Source: Microbulbifer sp. MI-G (GTDB lineage: Bacteria; Pseudomonadota; Gammaproteobacteria; Pseudomonadales; Cellvibrionaceae). Taken from it: a stretch of DNA of 64,000 nucleotides. The stretch is from positions 3,222,501 to 3,286,500 of the forward strand of contig NZ_CP098023.1 in assembly GCF_030440425.1 (NCBI RefSeq), read 5' to 3'. Position numbers and translations under genes: made by a program. Shown one piece after another: positions 16,567-28,126 of this stretch. The notes below the pieces were generated by a model, which was given only the letters and a program-made list of their open reading frames with translations, had not been told where the DNA came from and made no database searches. How positions within the stretch are numbered: position 1 is the stretch's first letter; each line of letters opens with the position of its first letter.

Positions 16567-17877
16567 TATTTACTCCCTACTACAGCCTTGTTCTATCTGA
16601 ATCATCTTGGATTTTTGTAGGCTAAGGATGATAATTTGCGCACACTATAAATCAAATAGACAACAAATATCTATCTAAACTATTTTTTAGTTGTACTCAC
16701 AAGCCGAGGGGAGCGAGAACTGATTCACATAAATGACTCTTCGAATCAACCTCTAGACAATTTCCAGTCATGGAGCATCAGCTCTCTACGCGAATCGGAG
16801 AACAAATCGGCACTTCGGTACCAGCCAATACTTCACAGCTTTCAAGAACCAATCGATAAGAACCACTGGTAGCTGCTGAGAGAACATGGCCCTTGCCAAG
16901 AGGAGGGAATAAATAATAATACACTCCGCTCAAGAGATACTTTGAAGATATACCTTTACGCCTGTTATCATTTGCCAAGAATTATGCGGCCACGATTCAA
17001 GAGTATCCTTCTCTTTTGGCTTGAACCCGCAATCACCCAAAGGAGCTGGTCTCAGACCTCACCGGTTGAGATATAGGGAACTGAACCCATGTCCCTCCCC
17101 ACCACCAAATCGCTGTCTCAGACAGCCCACAAAAGCCCCGCAAACGTGGAGTTTCCGGGGTTTTTACTTGTCTGGTCAATCCCGGTTAATCTAAGCAAAC
17201 CCCACCAGATCCAGCTTCTAGTGTACGGATTGATAGCGACTCTAACGCTCGGGGTGACCAACTACAGCAATCTGATCGAGGCGGCAAAACAGATTCAGAA
17301 AACCGTTACTCTCACCCATGTAAAGAATGTGCTTGTGCAGACCCACTGGCGCTCACACGAGGAATCGATTAAACAGCAAGCCTTATCCAGAAAAGGGGCA
17401 TGATGTATGAACATAGTTAAAAGCTTACTGAGCACAGTAAAAAACACACATACTCCTGCTTTTTTTGACAAAGACAGCCTCCCCCTTTTGAATGCTCGCT
17501 GCGCGCATATTCCAGTATAAAAAATCAGGGTGAACAGCTATTTTTGAGTTTTAGCCGTCTAATAAAAATACAAAATTCTTGTAATCTTTTCCTTTTTATA
17601 TACAGCACCAAGTCGGTAATGCTGTTTTTTCAGCAAATTCTACGATGAATGATTTGGCAGAAACACCAATGGAAAAATGGCCAGCAATCTTAAGTGTCGG
17701 GTAATACGATAGAATGACCCTGCTGCCAGGAAAAATTACTCAAATAGAAGCACTAAAACTTAACGGCTAGCGAATTCACATTTGCCCCAACTGCGACAGG
17801 GAATCCACGGCAACCCCATTGGACTCGGGTATGACGTTTCGCTCGCACACCGGGGGGGCGTGGAACTCCTGTGCGCT
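16567..17877 (+). other. 1.3-kb gap without a convincing gene
   Basis: AT-rich upstream region of hlyB followed by non-coding DNA. Open frames exist (for example 17089-17403 on + and 16778-16978 on -), but neither has a good ribosome binding site or a recognisable product, and the first spans a terminator-like hairpin. The segment about 17230-17400, which could encode LTLGVTNYSNLIEAAKQI and onward, may be the tail of a decayed gene. Nothing else could be identified. Confidence 0.5.
17132..17166 (+). terminator. GC-rich hairpin with T run
   Basis: The arms AAGCCCCG and CGGGGTTTTT are separated by about 15 bases and followed by a T run, the layout of a rho-independent terminator. No intact gene lies directly upstream on this strand, so it may be the relic of a lost RNA or protein gene. 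Confidence 0.5.
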
Positions 17878-19176
17878 TCAAGCCATCGCCTTCACTTCAG
17901 CCACGGCCGTGTCAATCTCTGCCGGGGCGTTGAGCAGGCTCGGTGCGAAGCGGGCGTAGGATTTGCGGTAGGGCGTAGCGCTGGCAATGATCCCTTTGTC
18001 GCGCAGGCGTTTGACGACCTCCACCTGGGGTATGCCATCGACATCGAAACATACCAGGCCGGATGACAGTTCCGGCGACATCGGCGTATAGAGCTTGACG
18101 TGATCCAGCTCGGCGAGTCCCTGCTTGGTCTGTGTATTCAGGGCGTGGATGCGCTCCTGCACCCGCGCCTTGCCCACGGCGAGGTGCAGGTCGAAGGCCG
18201 CGGGCAGGGCCCAGCGGCTCTCGAAAGAATGGAACCCCCCCGGGGTCATGTGCTGGCCTACCGGCACCTGATCCGGCGTGGTCAGGCCCAGCCAGACGCT
18301 GTAGCTCTCGCTAAAGCTGGGAATCACGGGGCGCGTCAAAGACCAGGCGCGTTCGTTGCCCCAGATGACGCCGGTGCCGCGCGGGCCGAAGATCCACTTA
18401 TGGGTGCCGGCCATAAAGAAGTCGCAGCCCAGTTGGCTGACGTCCTGATTTTCAACACCGAACCCGTGCACGCCGTCCACGCAGAACAGAATCTGGTCGC
18501 CCTTGTCGCGCTTGGAGTTGATCTCGTCGATGACGGTGGACATGGCCTTGATCGGCAGCTTGACACCGGTAGAGGAGTGCACCCAGGTGCAGGCGAAGAC
18601 CCGGGTCTCGGATTGGAGGGCATCGCGCAAGCGGCTGCAGACGCCGTCCACCGATACCCGGGCCGGGTCGTCGTACAATGAGATGCGGCGAACGCTGGCC
18701 CCGGTGCGCTTGGCGCGCAACTGCAGCGATAAATCGGTGGAATAATGGTCGTGGGTGGTTTGCAGAATCTCCGTACCGGGGGCGAGTTGCAGGCCGCTGT
18801 AAACCATGGCCAAGCTCATGGTGGTGCTGTCGGTGAGGGCGATGTGACTGCCGGTGCCGCCCATGTAGCGCGCCGCGCTGTCGGTGATCTTGCCATCGAT
18901 GGTCTTGTAGTGGCGGTGCCAGTACTCGGCGGGGTTCTCATCGAAGGCCCTGCGATGGGTTTCGATGGCCTCGGCAACCGGGCGCGGGTGGGAAGCCAGT
19001 AGAAACGTTGCCAACTGGATGTAGTCACGGGTCAATGGAAACAGGTCGCGGAATGCGTCCCAATTTGTCGCGGCGGTGCCGATGCTTGTCGGGACAGCTT
19101 GCGCTGCGCCGGTGCCGCTCAATGTGACGGCACCGATTGCCAGCCCCGCCCGCTGCAGAAATTCCCTTCTCTTCAC
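17878..19176 (-). CDS. Tat-exported class V aminotransferase-fold enzyme
   Basis: 432 residues from the GTG at 19176; an in-frame ATG at 19200 would add 8. The N-terminus KRREFLQRAGLAIGAVTLSG is a twin-arginine signal peptide, so the folded cofactor-loaded protein is exported to the periplasm. The rest is a PLP-dependent class V aminotransferase/isopenicillin-N-epimerase-like fold: a substrate-side segment GTGSHIALTDSTTMSLAMVY, the FCVDGVHGFG motif that contacts the PLP ring, and HKWIFGPRGTG with the Schiff-base lysine (GTHKW). The longer frame upstream of the Tat signal (MCSVSFCDPG) is unlikely to be translated. The substrate is unknown; exported relatives are annotated as epimerase-like or cysteine desulfurase-like. 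No operon partner is apparent. Confidence 0.85.
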   Translation of the reverse strand: MKRREFLQRAGLAIGAVTLSGTGAAQAVPTSIGTAATNWDAFRDLFPLTRDYIQLATFLLASHPRPVAEAIETHRRAFDENPAEYWHRHYKTIDGKITDSAARYMGGTGSHIALTDSTTMSLAMVYSGLQLAPGTEILQTTHDHYSTDLSLQLRAKRTGASVRRISLYDDPARVSVDGVCSRLRDALQSETRVFACTWVHSSTGVKLPIKAMSTVIDEINSKRDKGDQILFCVDGVHGFGVENQDVSQLGCDFFMAGTHKWIFGPRGTGVIWGNERAWSLTRPVIPSFSESYSVWLGLTTPDQVPVGQHMTPGGFHSFESRWALPAAFDLHLAVGKARVQERIHALNTQTKQGLAELDHVKLYTPMSPELSSGLVCFDVDGIPQVEVVKRLRDKGIIASATPYRKSYARFAPSLLNAPAEIDTAVAEVKAMA

Positions 19177-19632
19177 GGTTGTGTCCCCCCCAGAACGCAT
19201 TCCATAAACCCTCACCATAGACCACAGGGACCGGAATGCCAAACGCGCAACCGCTATTCTCGATTTGACCGCTGTCGTTGCCGATTCGGCTTTAGGCGGA
19301 ATCGGATGACCAGTAATTTGGGCAATTCCAGGGTCGCAAAATGAAACGCTACACACTACCCAAAAGAATGTTTACTGCGCTGCCACAAGCAGAAATTGTG
19401 CAACAGCGTGGGGAGTGACGATCCCGACATAGCCAGAGCGGGGTTGGTGAGGCGCAGACATTGAGCAAGCGAATAAAACTCTAGGCTACGGTTGGTTCGG
19501 CAAGCACCTGTTTACAGCTTTACAAGCGGTTCAGGAGTGGCAACCCGGTGGCTACGGCATATCGACTGGCCTGGCAAGCCCTGGGCTGGAAAGCACTTAC
19601 CAGGATGATCCCACCGAATTTCGCACATCCAC
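19177..19632 (+). other. intergenic gap
   Basis: About 450 bases between two minus-strand genes. It holds the leader of the Tat-exported enzyme and no open frame with recognisable product. I see no repeat or RNA gene. Confidence 0.4.
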
Positions 19633-21171
19633 TCACTCAGTTTCAGCGGCGCCGGAGATCCACTCCAGGGTTGGCGCAATACGGTGATGCGTTGCCTGTT
19701 CATAGCTGTAGGCTGCTTCGATCAACAGCGACTCGGTATTGGCAGCGGAAAAAAAGGAGAGCCCGACCGGCAATCCCTCCACAAAACCCATTGGCACGGT
19801 AATATGCGGATAGCCGGCTACCGCAGCCGGGCTGCTGGCCGAGCCTTCGAATTGATCGCCACGCTCATAGTTGGTCTGCCAGGCTGGCCCTACAGTCGGG
19901 GCAATCAACAGGTCCACATCGCAACGTTCCAATGCAGCATCAATCCCCTCTTTACCGGCCAGGCGCCTGGCACTTTCCTGCGCCTGTATATAGGCGGAAT
20001 CTGTCAGTGAAGGGGCTTGCAGTGCATACTCGAACAACTCCTGCCCGAAGTGCACAAGCTCCCTGTCCGCAAGCTGCTTATTGCCCTCCACCAGCGCTTT
20101 CAGGTTATGCACCCCAGGCAGGTCTGCCTGCTCCAGGTACGCATTGATACCCGCCTTAAACTCCGCTAACAGGACGGTGAATTCCTGTTCCGAAAACTGC
20201 CCGACAGTGGCGATATCACAGCTGTCGACCAGCTCCGCGCCCTGTGCCTGCAGCGCTTTCAATTCCGCATCAAAGGTGTTGTCCAGGTTCTGGTCGTAGC
20301 CCATCAGATTGCGTACCACACCAATACGCTTTCCACGCAAGCCGTCTTTCTGCAGTGCTGAGCTGTAGTCCACCTTGGTGTCGGTCATGGATTCCAGCAG
20401 CAGGGCAGCGTCGGCAATGGTGCGCGCCATGGGCCCGGCGGTGTCCTGGCTATGGGCGATAGGGATAATGCCATCCTGGCTGATCAGGTTCAGGGTTGGC
20501 TTGATAGTGACAATGCCGTTAATGGCTGCCGGGCAGGTCAGCGAGCCATCGGTCTCGGTGCCCACTGATACCGCTACCAGATCCGCGGCCACGGCCACGG
20601 CGGAACCGCCGCTGGAACCACAGGGGTTGGCACCCTCCTGATAGGGGTTAAGAACCTGTCCGCCCACCGCACTCCAGCCACTGCTGGATGGGTGCGCACG
20701 GAAGTTGGCCCACTCACTCAGGTTCGCCTTGCCCAAAATAACCGCGCCCGCCGCACGCAGTTTTGCCACCAGGGGAGCGTCCTGCCTGGGCAAATTATCC
20801 TTCAACAGCAGCGACCCTGCGGTGTTTGGCATTTTATCGGCGGTATCAATATTGTCTTTCAGCAGTACCGGGATTCCGTGCAGAGGGCCCCTGCTCCCTT
20901 TTTGTGCGCGCTCCCGGTCCAATTGCCTGGCGATATCCAGGGCATCGGGATTGACCACAATCACGGCGTTTAAGCCCTTTTCACCATCATCGTACCTGGC
21001 AATGCGCCCCTGGTAGTACTCCACCAGCTGCACCGAGTTCAGTTGCCCACGGGACATCATCGCCTGCAATTCCGCGATGCTCTTCTCACTTAAGTCTGGC
21101 GTCCCGGCCCCACTGCAGCCTGCCAGTGACAGCACTGCCCCGAGTGCCAGGAGTTTTATCCACTGTGACAC
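19633..21171 (-). CDS. amidase-signature lipoprotein
   Basis: 512 residues. The N-terminus MSQWIKLLALGAVLSLAGCSG ends in a lipobox (LAGC), so the protein is lipid-anchored in the envelope. The remainder is a full amidase-signature hydrolase: the catalytic Lys in VLLKDNID, the Gly/Ser-rich loop GSSGGSAVAVAADLVAVSVG with the cis-Ser, and the acylated Ser in TETDGSLTCPA, giving the Ser-cisSer-Lys triad. The C-terminal substrate domain includes APTVGPAWQTN and YPHITVPMGFVEGLPVGLSFF, typical of the family. It probably hydrolyses an amide in the periplasm; GatA-like tRNA work is excluded by export. It is transcribed in the same direction as the gene at 17878-19176, with a ~450-base gap. Confidence 0.92.
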   Translation of the reverse strand: MSQWIKLLALGAVLSLAGCSGAGTPDLSEKSIAELQAMMSRGQLNSVQLVEYYQGRIARYDDGEKGLNAVIVVNPDALDIARQLDRERAQKGSRGPLHGIPVLLKDNIDTADKMPNTAGSLLLKDNLPRQDAPLVAKLRAAGAVILGKANLSEWANFRAHPSSSGWSAVGGQVLNPYQEGANPCGSSGGSAVAVAADLVAVSVGTETDGSLTCPAAINGIVTIKPTLNLISQDGIIPIAHSQDTAGPMARTIADAALLLESMTDTKVDYSSALQKDGLRGKRIGVVRNLMGYDQNLDNTFDAELKALQAQGAELVDSCDIATVGQFSEQEFTVLLAEFKAGINAYLEQADLPGVHNLKALVEGNKQLADRELVHFGQELFEYALQAPSLTDSAYIQAQESARRLAGKEGIDAALERCDVDLLIAPTVGPAWQTNYERGDQFEGSASSPAAVAGYPHITVPMGFVEGLPVGLSFFSAANTESLLIEAAYSYEQATHHRIAPTLEWISGAAETE

Positions 21172-21732
21172 GGCCTTACCACCCTCTTCTGATACTTGCT
21201 TCAGGATCCGGACCCCATTGCTTTTGTGGGGCCTTGTTCACTGCAACCTACCGGATTGGGCCTGTTTTGTCGATCAATGACCTGATTCAGCATTTCAGTA
21301 CCCACAGTTAAGGTACTTTTATCACTTTTACCATTTCTGATTCATGGTGATGTTTGCCCTGGTATCCCGGATACCAGTTCAGGTGTTGGCGGTTATCCTC
21401 TATAGAGAGGTAATGCCACACTTCCTGCCGGGCTTCGAAACAGGCTGGATCCTGTTGCCACCGGTGCTAACCCTGCTGGCATAGTGTGAACCGCAACCCG
21501 AATGCACGATCAGGTCTGCCGCTGCTGAATGGCCATTCTCAAGGCCTCACACACCAGTGATACCTTCATCCTTGGCCCCATATGCCGGCCTTCCTGCATC
21601 CATAAGCATTGGTATCACTCGTGTAGGCCTGATCTGGCTGTGCCACGGCAAACCGCCGGTTCAGTTTGTTGTCAAACACGGGTTGTTTGCGATTGCAGTT
21701 TATCGCCACTGTGTACTTCGTTGTTTGCCCAG
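21172..21732 (+). other. intergenic gap
   Basis: About 560 bases. Upstream of the amidase it contains small imperfect hairpins (for example around GTATCCCGGATAC at 21361-21373). No gene is recognised on either strand. Confidence 0.4.
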
Positions 21733-22509
21733 TTAATGGCTGGGGGAATAATCCACGGTAAAATCCACTGAAATGCCGGCTTCATATTCAATTTCATCAA
21801 AGGAACTTTCCCTGGCATAGCCACCCCCACCCGCCTGTTTGGCACTGCCAATCCTGCTGGCCGTGACAATCACCTCTTCCAATTGCATTGCTGCAGGTGT
21901 GGCCGCTTCTTCAACCTCAAACAGCCTGATATCAACCGGCGTCAGCTGCATGCCAAGATTGGTTTCAAAAAACGTTTTTTTATCTAACAGTTTTTGAAGT
22001 GCCAACTCGGTTACCTGCTGTTCGAACGCCTCTTTTTTTGTATGCTCAAAGAGTGTATTGGAAAATTCGACTTCTTTTTTGGCGTCGGCAACCGCCGCAA
22101 CTTCCTTTAGCTGGGATTCATCCGTAATGGTAACCGCCATACGATTCACTACGCTATAGCTACTGGGCTTTTTCCCGAGCCAGCCGTACTGTGGAGAGGT
22201 GGAAAATTTGGCACTTTTGATACTATCACCGGATATACCGGCTGCCATCAGGGATTCGGTGATAGAGGTCCTTAAGCGGGCATTTTCAGTAATGGCCACA
22301 GAAAGCTGCTTGTCTTCTGTTGTAATAATCAAACTGATTGTGGCCTTATCGGTATAGGCTTTCTTTTTGGCTTTTGCATACAAAGTTATCACTTTTTCCT
22401 TGGGATAAAGCAGTCTTCTCAGCTCATCGGGATTACCTGTGAGTTCTGCCGATGAAAATCCTGCTGCTGGAATAAAAACAAGTAGTACCGCAATGATATA
22501 AGCTTTCAT
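21733..22509 (-). CDS. periplasmic SIMPL (DUF541)-type protein
   Basis: 258 residues from the ATG at 22509, which gives a clean Sec signal peptide (MKAYIIAVLLVFIPAAGFSSA); the longer frame upstream has no such start. The mature part resembles the SIMPL/DUF541 domain of periplasmic and outer-membrane proteins: KVITLYAKAKKKAYTDKATI, then ITENARLRTSITESLMAAGISGDSIKSAKFSTSPQYGW, a helix-strand pattern typical of the family. SIMPL proteins have no settled enzymatic role and are linked to envelope stress. After the domain comes an unusual LEEVIVTASRIG segment, which is the signature of TonB-receptor plug starts, then a Gly-rich, acidic tail. The upstream sequence has an AGGAGCAGTT-like ribosome binding site. 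Confidence 0.65.
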   Translation of the reverse strand: MKAYIIAVLLVFIPAAGFSSAELTGNPDELRRLLYPKEKVITLYAKAKKKAYTDKATISLIITTEDKQLSVAITENARLRTSITESLMAAGISGDSIKSAKFSTSPQYGWLGKKPSSYSVVNRMAVTITDESQLKEVAAVADAKKEVEFSNTLFEHTKKEAFEQQVTELALQKLLDKKTFFETNLGMQLTPVDIRLFEVEEAATPAAMQLEEVIVTASRIGSAKQAGGGGYARESSFDEIEYEAGISVDFTVDYSPSH

Positions 22510-23331
22510 AACTGCTCCTGGTTTTGTTTGTCTTTCCGCGTGTAGCACCTCAGGATTGAAGACCTGCCGGTATATGCAAAGATACCACGATAAAGAAAAC
22601 AACTGCATTCCAACCCGGGTTGTATACTGCAATCGATACAGAAACCGGGGAAAGTCTGCCCATAACTGGCGCAAAAACAATCCACCAGACAGTTTCATCG
22701 GAATAAAAATTTACTCGCCCAAATGCCATTACTCACCCCACGGTATCGGTACCGCAGGTTGCACTGGCGGTGGTTTGGCTGCCAATACCAATTGGATATC
22801 CCCGCAAGCCCGTGACTGCCATCTGGCCCTGCATCGCGCCGTGGTTGATAGCTTCCATGATTCTGGAATCTTGCCCGTATGCACCACACCAAACCACTGG
22901 TGCAACACTGGCTGCTGGTGTTCGCCAGTTGTTTTAAGGGTCTGACTGGGTTGGCTTCAACCCGCAATACCCTGCAGGAACCGGGGTTTAAACTCCCAGG
23001 ATCAATACTTAGGGAACTCAATCCGCATCCTGTCCTTCCACCAGATCACTATGTGCACAGAACTACCCACCGCTGTTCTGACTTCCTGAGTGTGCCTTCC
23101 TGGATGATCATAAATGTCGTGCCATATTTTCCAATCTATTTGGAATTCTATTGGTGTGCTTGAAAAACTATCCACTTTTACCGGGGCATACAACACATAC
23201 CCCCTTTGTTCTGCTTTGACGCTACTGATTGCAGAAACCGAATTTGTTATCATACAGTTTGCCTGCGTGAAACAGCACATGGCAATCAGCCCACAGTACC
23301 GGTGTCTTCCGATTTTGTATAGGAAAAACCA
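22510..23331 (+). other. 820-base gap with one weak minus-strand frame
   Basis: Mostly non-coding. A minus-strand frame at 23002-23280 (92 residues; its middle reads YVLYAPVKVDSFSSTPIEFQ) has protein-like composition and a possible lipoprotein-like start (LIAMCCF), but no known relative and no clear ribosome binding site. It could be a small gene or the end of a decayed one. Confidence 0.35.
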
Positions 23332-23946
23332 ATGAATACAGATTTAATGACAACTGACCCCGATTTCTTTATGAAACTGGATGCCGCAATCAGAAAAGAC
23401 TTGGATAACGAAGCGAAAATAGAGAATTTTATTTGCAAAAGCTGGAAGCAATATTATGACCTGGGCAATCCTGAAAATTTTGAAGATACTGAAAGTCCAG
23501 AATATACTGAGTATAGCTTAGATAATTCCGAACATCTTCACCGCTTTGAAAAGCCGCTTCCCCACACATCAACTATTTCAGTCTACCATGACTACCGGGC
23601 TGAAAAAGAGGATCTGCTCGACGCCTCAAGTTTGATGGAGTTAATCCAGAATGCGGACTCCTATGAAGAGAAACTTCTTGACTTTTTTATAAATTACACT
23701 TTCGGGAATGGCGGCTCCCATGCAGAGGGCAAGCATTACAACTATGCACTCCAGACGGCAGAATGGCTTGAGAAAAAGAGCTTTACCCAGAGAACATTTA
23801 TGACCCGCTTACTGTGCCTTGAAAGCATCGTGATACCAACCCGGCAGCACGGCCCCATATTGGAATTTCGGTGCGCCTGGGATGAAGAGCACGGTGAATA
23901 CGTTGAGATAGAAAATGGCAAAATCATTAAAAGTGATTACCCGTAA
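23332..23946 (+). CDS. hypothetical cytoplasmic protein (DUF6985-like tail)
   Basis: 204 residues, acidic, with no signal peptide or membrane segment. The start ATG at 23332 follows AGGAAAAACC. The C-terminal part (about 165-200: GPILEFRCAWDEEHGEYVEIENGKI) resembles the end of DUF6985-type domains, found in small proteins often near secreted toxins, but the match rests on a single motif. The N-terminal half is rich in Glu/Asp and Tyr (DLGNPENFEDTESPEYTEYSL). The gene stands alone between divergent minus-strand genes and is AT-richer than the flanks. Function unknown. Confidence 0.6.
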   Translation: MNTDLMTTDPDFFMKLDAAIRKDLDNEAKIENFICKSWKQYYDLGNPENFEDTESPEYTEYSLDNSEHLHRFEKPLPHTSTISVYHDYRAEKEDLLDASSLMELIQNADSYEEKLLDFFINYTFGNGGSHAEGKHYNYALQTAEWLEKKSFTQRTFMTRLLCLESIVIPTRQHGPILEFRCAWDEEHGEYVEIENGKIIKSDYP

Positions 23947-24194
23947 CACGCGCAGTGTTACTGGCTTAGGCTCCAATCTGAAGCGCATCACCTGGCTAGT
24001 CCGAAGATTTCACCGAAATCAGAATGGCGGTTCCATTCCTTAAAATCCAAGCGCGACACAAAAACACAAAAAAGAACCGCCGTGACGAAAGTGTAACGAA
24101 ACCTGCCAACATTTCGGCTATAAAATGCCGTAGAATCCGCGTTGAGTTTGGCGGGGGCTGAACCCGCTTTCCGCAACAACGCACACGGGACCCG

Positions 24195-24782
24195 TTAGCC
24201 GCCACCCATTCCGTTTTCTGGACACTTCACCCCGGCAATACGGCTGTCACACAGGGACACCCCTTCCAGATAGTGGGTCCAGGTAGCCATTTCCGCCTCG
24301 CCTGCTGCGAAGCGCCAGGTCTTCGCGACAACGAAGGTCCTGTCATTCCCGAGTATCGCCTTGATCAGCACCGTCTCGCGCCTGGCAGCGGGGGCAGTGC
24401 TGCAGGAGGTATTAAACAGCGCAAAATCATAGCCATTTTCCCGCCCCTTTTGCACAAGCGTGGTACTGGTTTCATCGCACATGGGAAGCTTACGCTGCCT
24501 GTAAAATGCCTCGTATTCAAGCATCTCGACTCCGCCAAAAGGGAAAATCTGCACAACCAGCATTTCCTGCCAGTTGCCAAGGGTCTCCCCTTCCGGAATC
24601 ATCTGATGAACGATCAGCCCCTTCTCCCGCCTGGTGGATGCCACCTTATAACCCTCGGGTATGACGACAGAGATAGTCTCACCTTCACCCTCACCTTCAC
24701 CCTCACCTTCACCTGCAAAAGCCAAAGCACCTCCGGCAGCAGTCAGCACGGCCAACACAGCCGCTAACAGCACTCTCATCAA
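24195..24782 (-). CDS. secreted hypothetical protein with Gly-Glu repeat
   Basis: 195 residues. A Sec signal peptide (MMRVLLAAVLAVLTAAGGALA) is followed directly by five to six Gly-Glu dipeptides encoded by a hexanucleotide repeat, then a ~150-residue globular domain with four Cys (PMCDETS, NTSCSTAP, SLCDSR, GVKCPENG) that could form two disulfides in the periplasm. The motif GYKVASTRREKGLIVHQMIPEGETLGNWQEMLVVQIF resembles small exported proteins of unknown function widespread in proteobacteria. A monocistronic gene; no enzyme motif is visible. Confidence 0.7.
   Translation of the reverse strand: MMRVLLAAVLAVLTAAGGALAFAGEGEGEGEGEGETISVVIPEGYKVASTRREKGLIVHQMIPEGETLGNWQEMLVVQIFPFGGVEMLEYEAFYRQRKLPMCDETSTTLVQKGRENGYDFALFNTSCSTAPAARRETVLIKAILGNDRTFVVAKTWRFAAGEAEMATWTHYLEGVSLCDSRIAGVKCPENGMGGG
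24679..24714 (-). repeat. (GGTGAR)6 in-frame hexanucleotide repeat
   Basis: Six tandem TCACCY units on the plus strand encode (Gly-Glu)n immediately after the signal-peptide cleavage site of the minus-strand gene. Because the unit is 6 bases, slippage would change length without frameshift. Confidence 0.9.
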
Positions 24783-25541
24783 TTCCCCCTACCCTTTCAA
24801 AACATCTCGACACAAGCTCTGGCCAGCATACTAGTAAAGCAGGAGGGAAGAATACCCCTCTGCCAGGATCGTATGAGGCATGGATGCCGATTACGAGCCT
24901 ACAAGGATGTATTCACAGCGTGTCCTGGGAGAGGGGTATTCTTTTCTTCCGGCCCGGTAGTAACAGGCAAACCTTCACGAACCTATCAATATCACTCCAT
25001 CTCCGCTTCCACCAGGGGCATCACGCCAAAATTTCCAGTGCTCAAATTGCACACAGCTACTTTACAGCAACATCCTGCAAAAAGTCACTGCACCAATCCG
25101 CCAAATAAAGACCTCATCGGCATCCGGGCATAAAGCGCACAAAAAATGCAAACCCGCACCTGGCAATACAAGCAGCAAAACCTCTGCCCTTAAATAACAA
25201 AGCGGCTTTGCCAGCAGTCTCTGTCACACCCGTTGTTCAGTGCTGTGTCAGCCCGGGCAGGAGCCCGCAGCTCATGGACAACATCCGCGACAGAGCGAGC
25301 CAGGCCCGGGTACCGGTCGCACTCTCTCACAAGTAGCAGGCCGGCATTGGAGGTCAAATTGCCACCCGTGGAATCTGCGGTGATTTAGCGGCGGGCAAGG
25401 GATGAAAAACCGAGTTCAGGCTGACAGCCTTTTGGCACGGCGGAATTTCTTATTCAACGGTGTTAAACACCCGCAATGATAAGACTTTCCGCCGTTTTGA
25501 CTCTGAAGTCGTGCAAAATCCGGGTTCGATAAATGGGGCCA
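24783..25541 (+). other. 760-base gap with a palindromic element
   Basis: No credible gene. It holds the inverted repeat at 24848-24943 and, toward 25440-25500, short imperfect hairpins downstream of the metalloprotease gene. Confidence 0.45.
24848..24943. repeat. 96-base REP-like palindromic element
   Basis: Outer arms of 21 bases (starting AAGAATACCCCTCT) match as inverted repeats with 20 of 21 positions. The centre contains the smaller hairpin GCATGGATGC and ends with a segment like GTATTCACAGCGTGTCC, seen in REP-type elements of pseudomonads and relatives. It lies entirely between genes. Confidence 0.7.
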
Positions 25542-27787
<2,246 letters not shown>

Positions 27788-28093
27788 CTAAGCCATCTGG
27801 TGCTTCTTAAAATTCTCCGCCTGCTCCAGAATCTCCTTGAAAACCTCATCATTGGCGATAGGTGGGTAGCCAAACTCGGCCAATAACAGAATAAGCTTTA
27901 CTTGTAGTTTCGCCTTAATATCCTCAACGTTGTCCTCACAGCTGCTACCAAAGTCCTTCATCGCCTGATTCATTTTGGTTTTGATGCCGATATAGTCCAC
28001 CACCAGCCCTTTCCGCTTGCCCCCAACTTTGCAGCTTACCCGCGAGATGGTCTGAATCAGATTACGTTTTGATACCGGCTTATCGATATACAT
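27788..28093 (-). pseudogene. hsdR: C-terminal remnant of type I restriction subunit HsdR
   Basis: 101 codons beginning MYIDKPVSKRNLIQTISRVSCK and GLVVDYIGIKTKMNQAMKDFGSS, the helicase motif VI region of HsdR (usual: Q-x-I-x-R-V-N-R). The family's last residues (EVFKEILEQAENFKKH) are fused on after a deletion of several hundred codons. The conserved Arg finger region is altered (RVSCK instead of RVNRK). The N-terminal nuclease and motor domains are gone, so it is not functional. It closes the broken hsd operon that now contains the helicase/MazG pair. Confidence 0.85.
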
Positions 28094-28126
28094 ACTGCTC
28101 TTTAATTTGTGTAACCAACAACTTGA

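Noticed and set aside
16985-17090. tRNA-like segment with GGGTTCAA-type loop on the minus strand
   Set aside because: The T-arm stem does not pair and no acceptor or anticodon stems fit.
17089-17403. Gene for a 104-residue protein
   Set aside because: The frame spans a terminator-like hairpin, has no ribosome binding site and no recognisable product.
18100-18681. Long plus-strand frame opposite the aminotransferase-like gene
   Set aside because: It is a shadow frame of a GC-rich coding region; the minus strand has complete family motifs.
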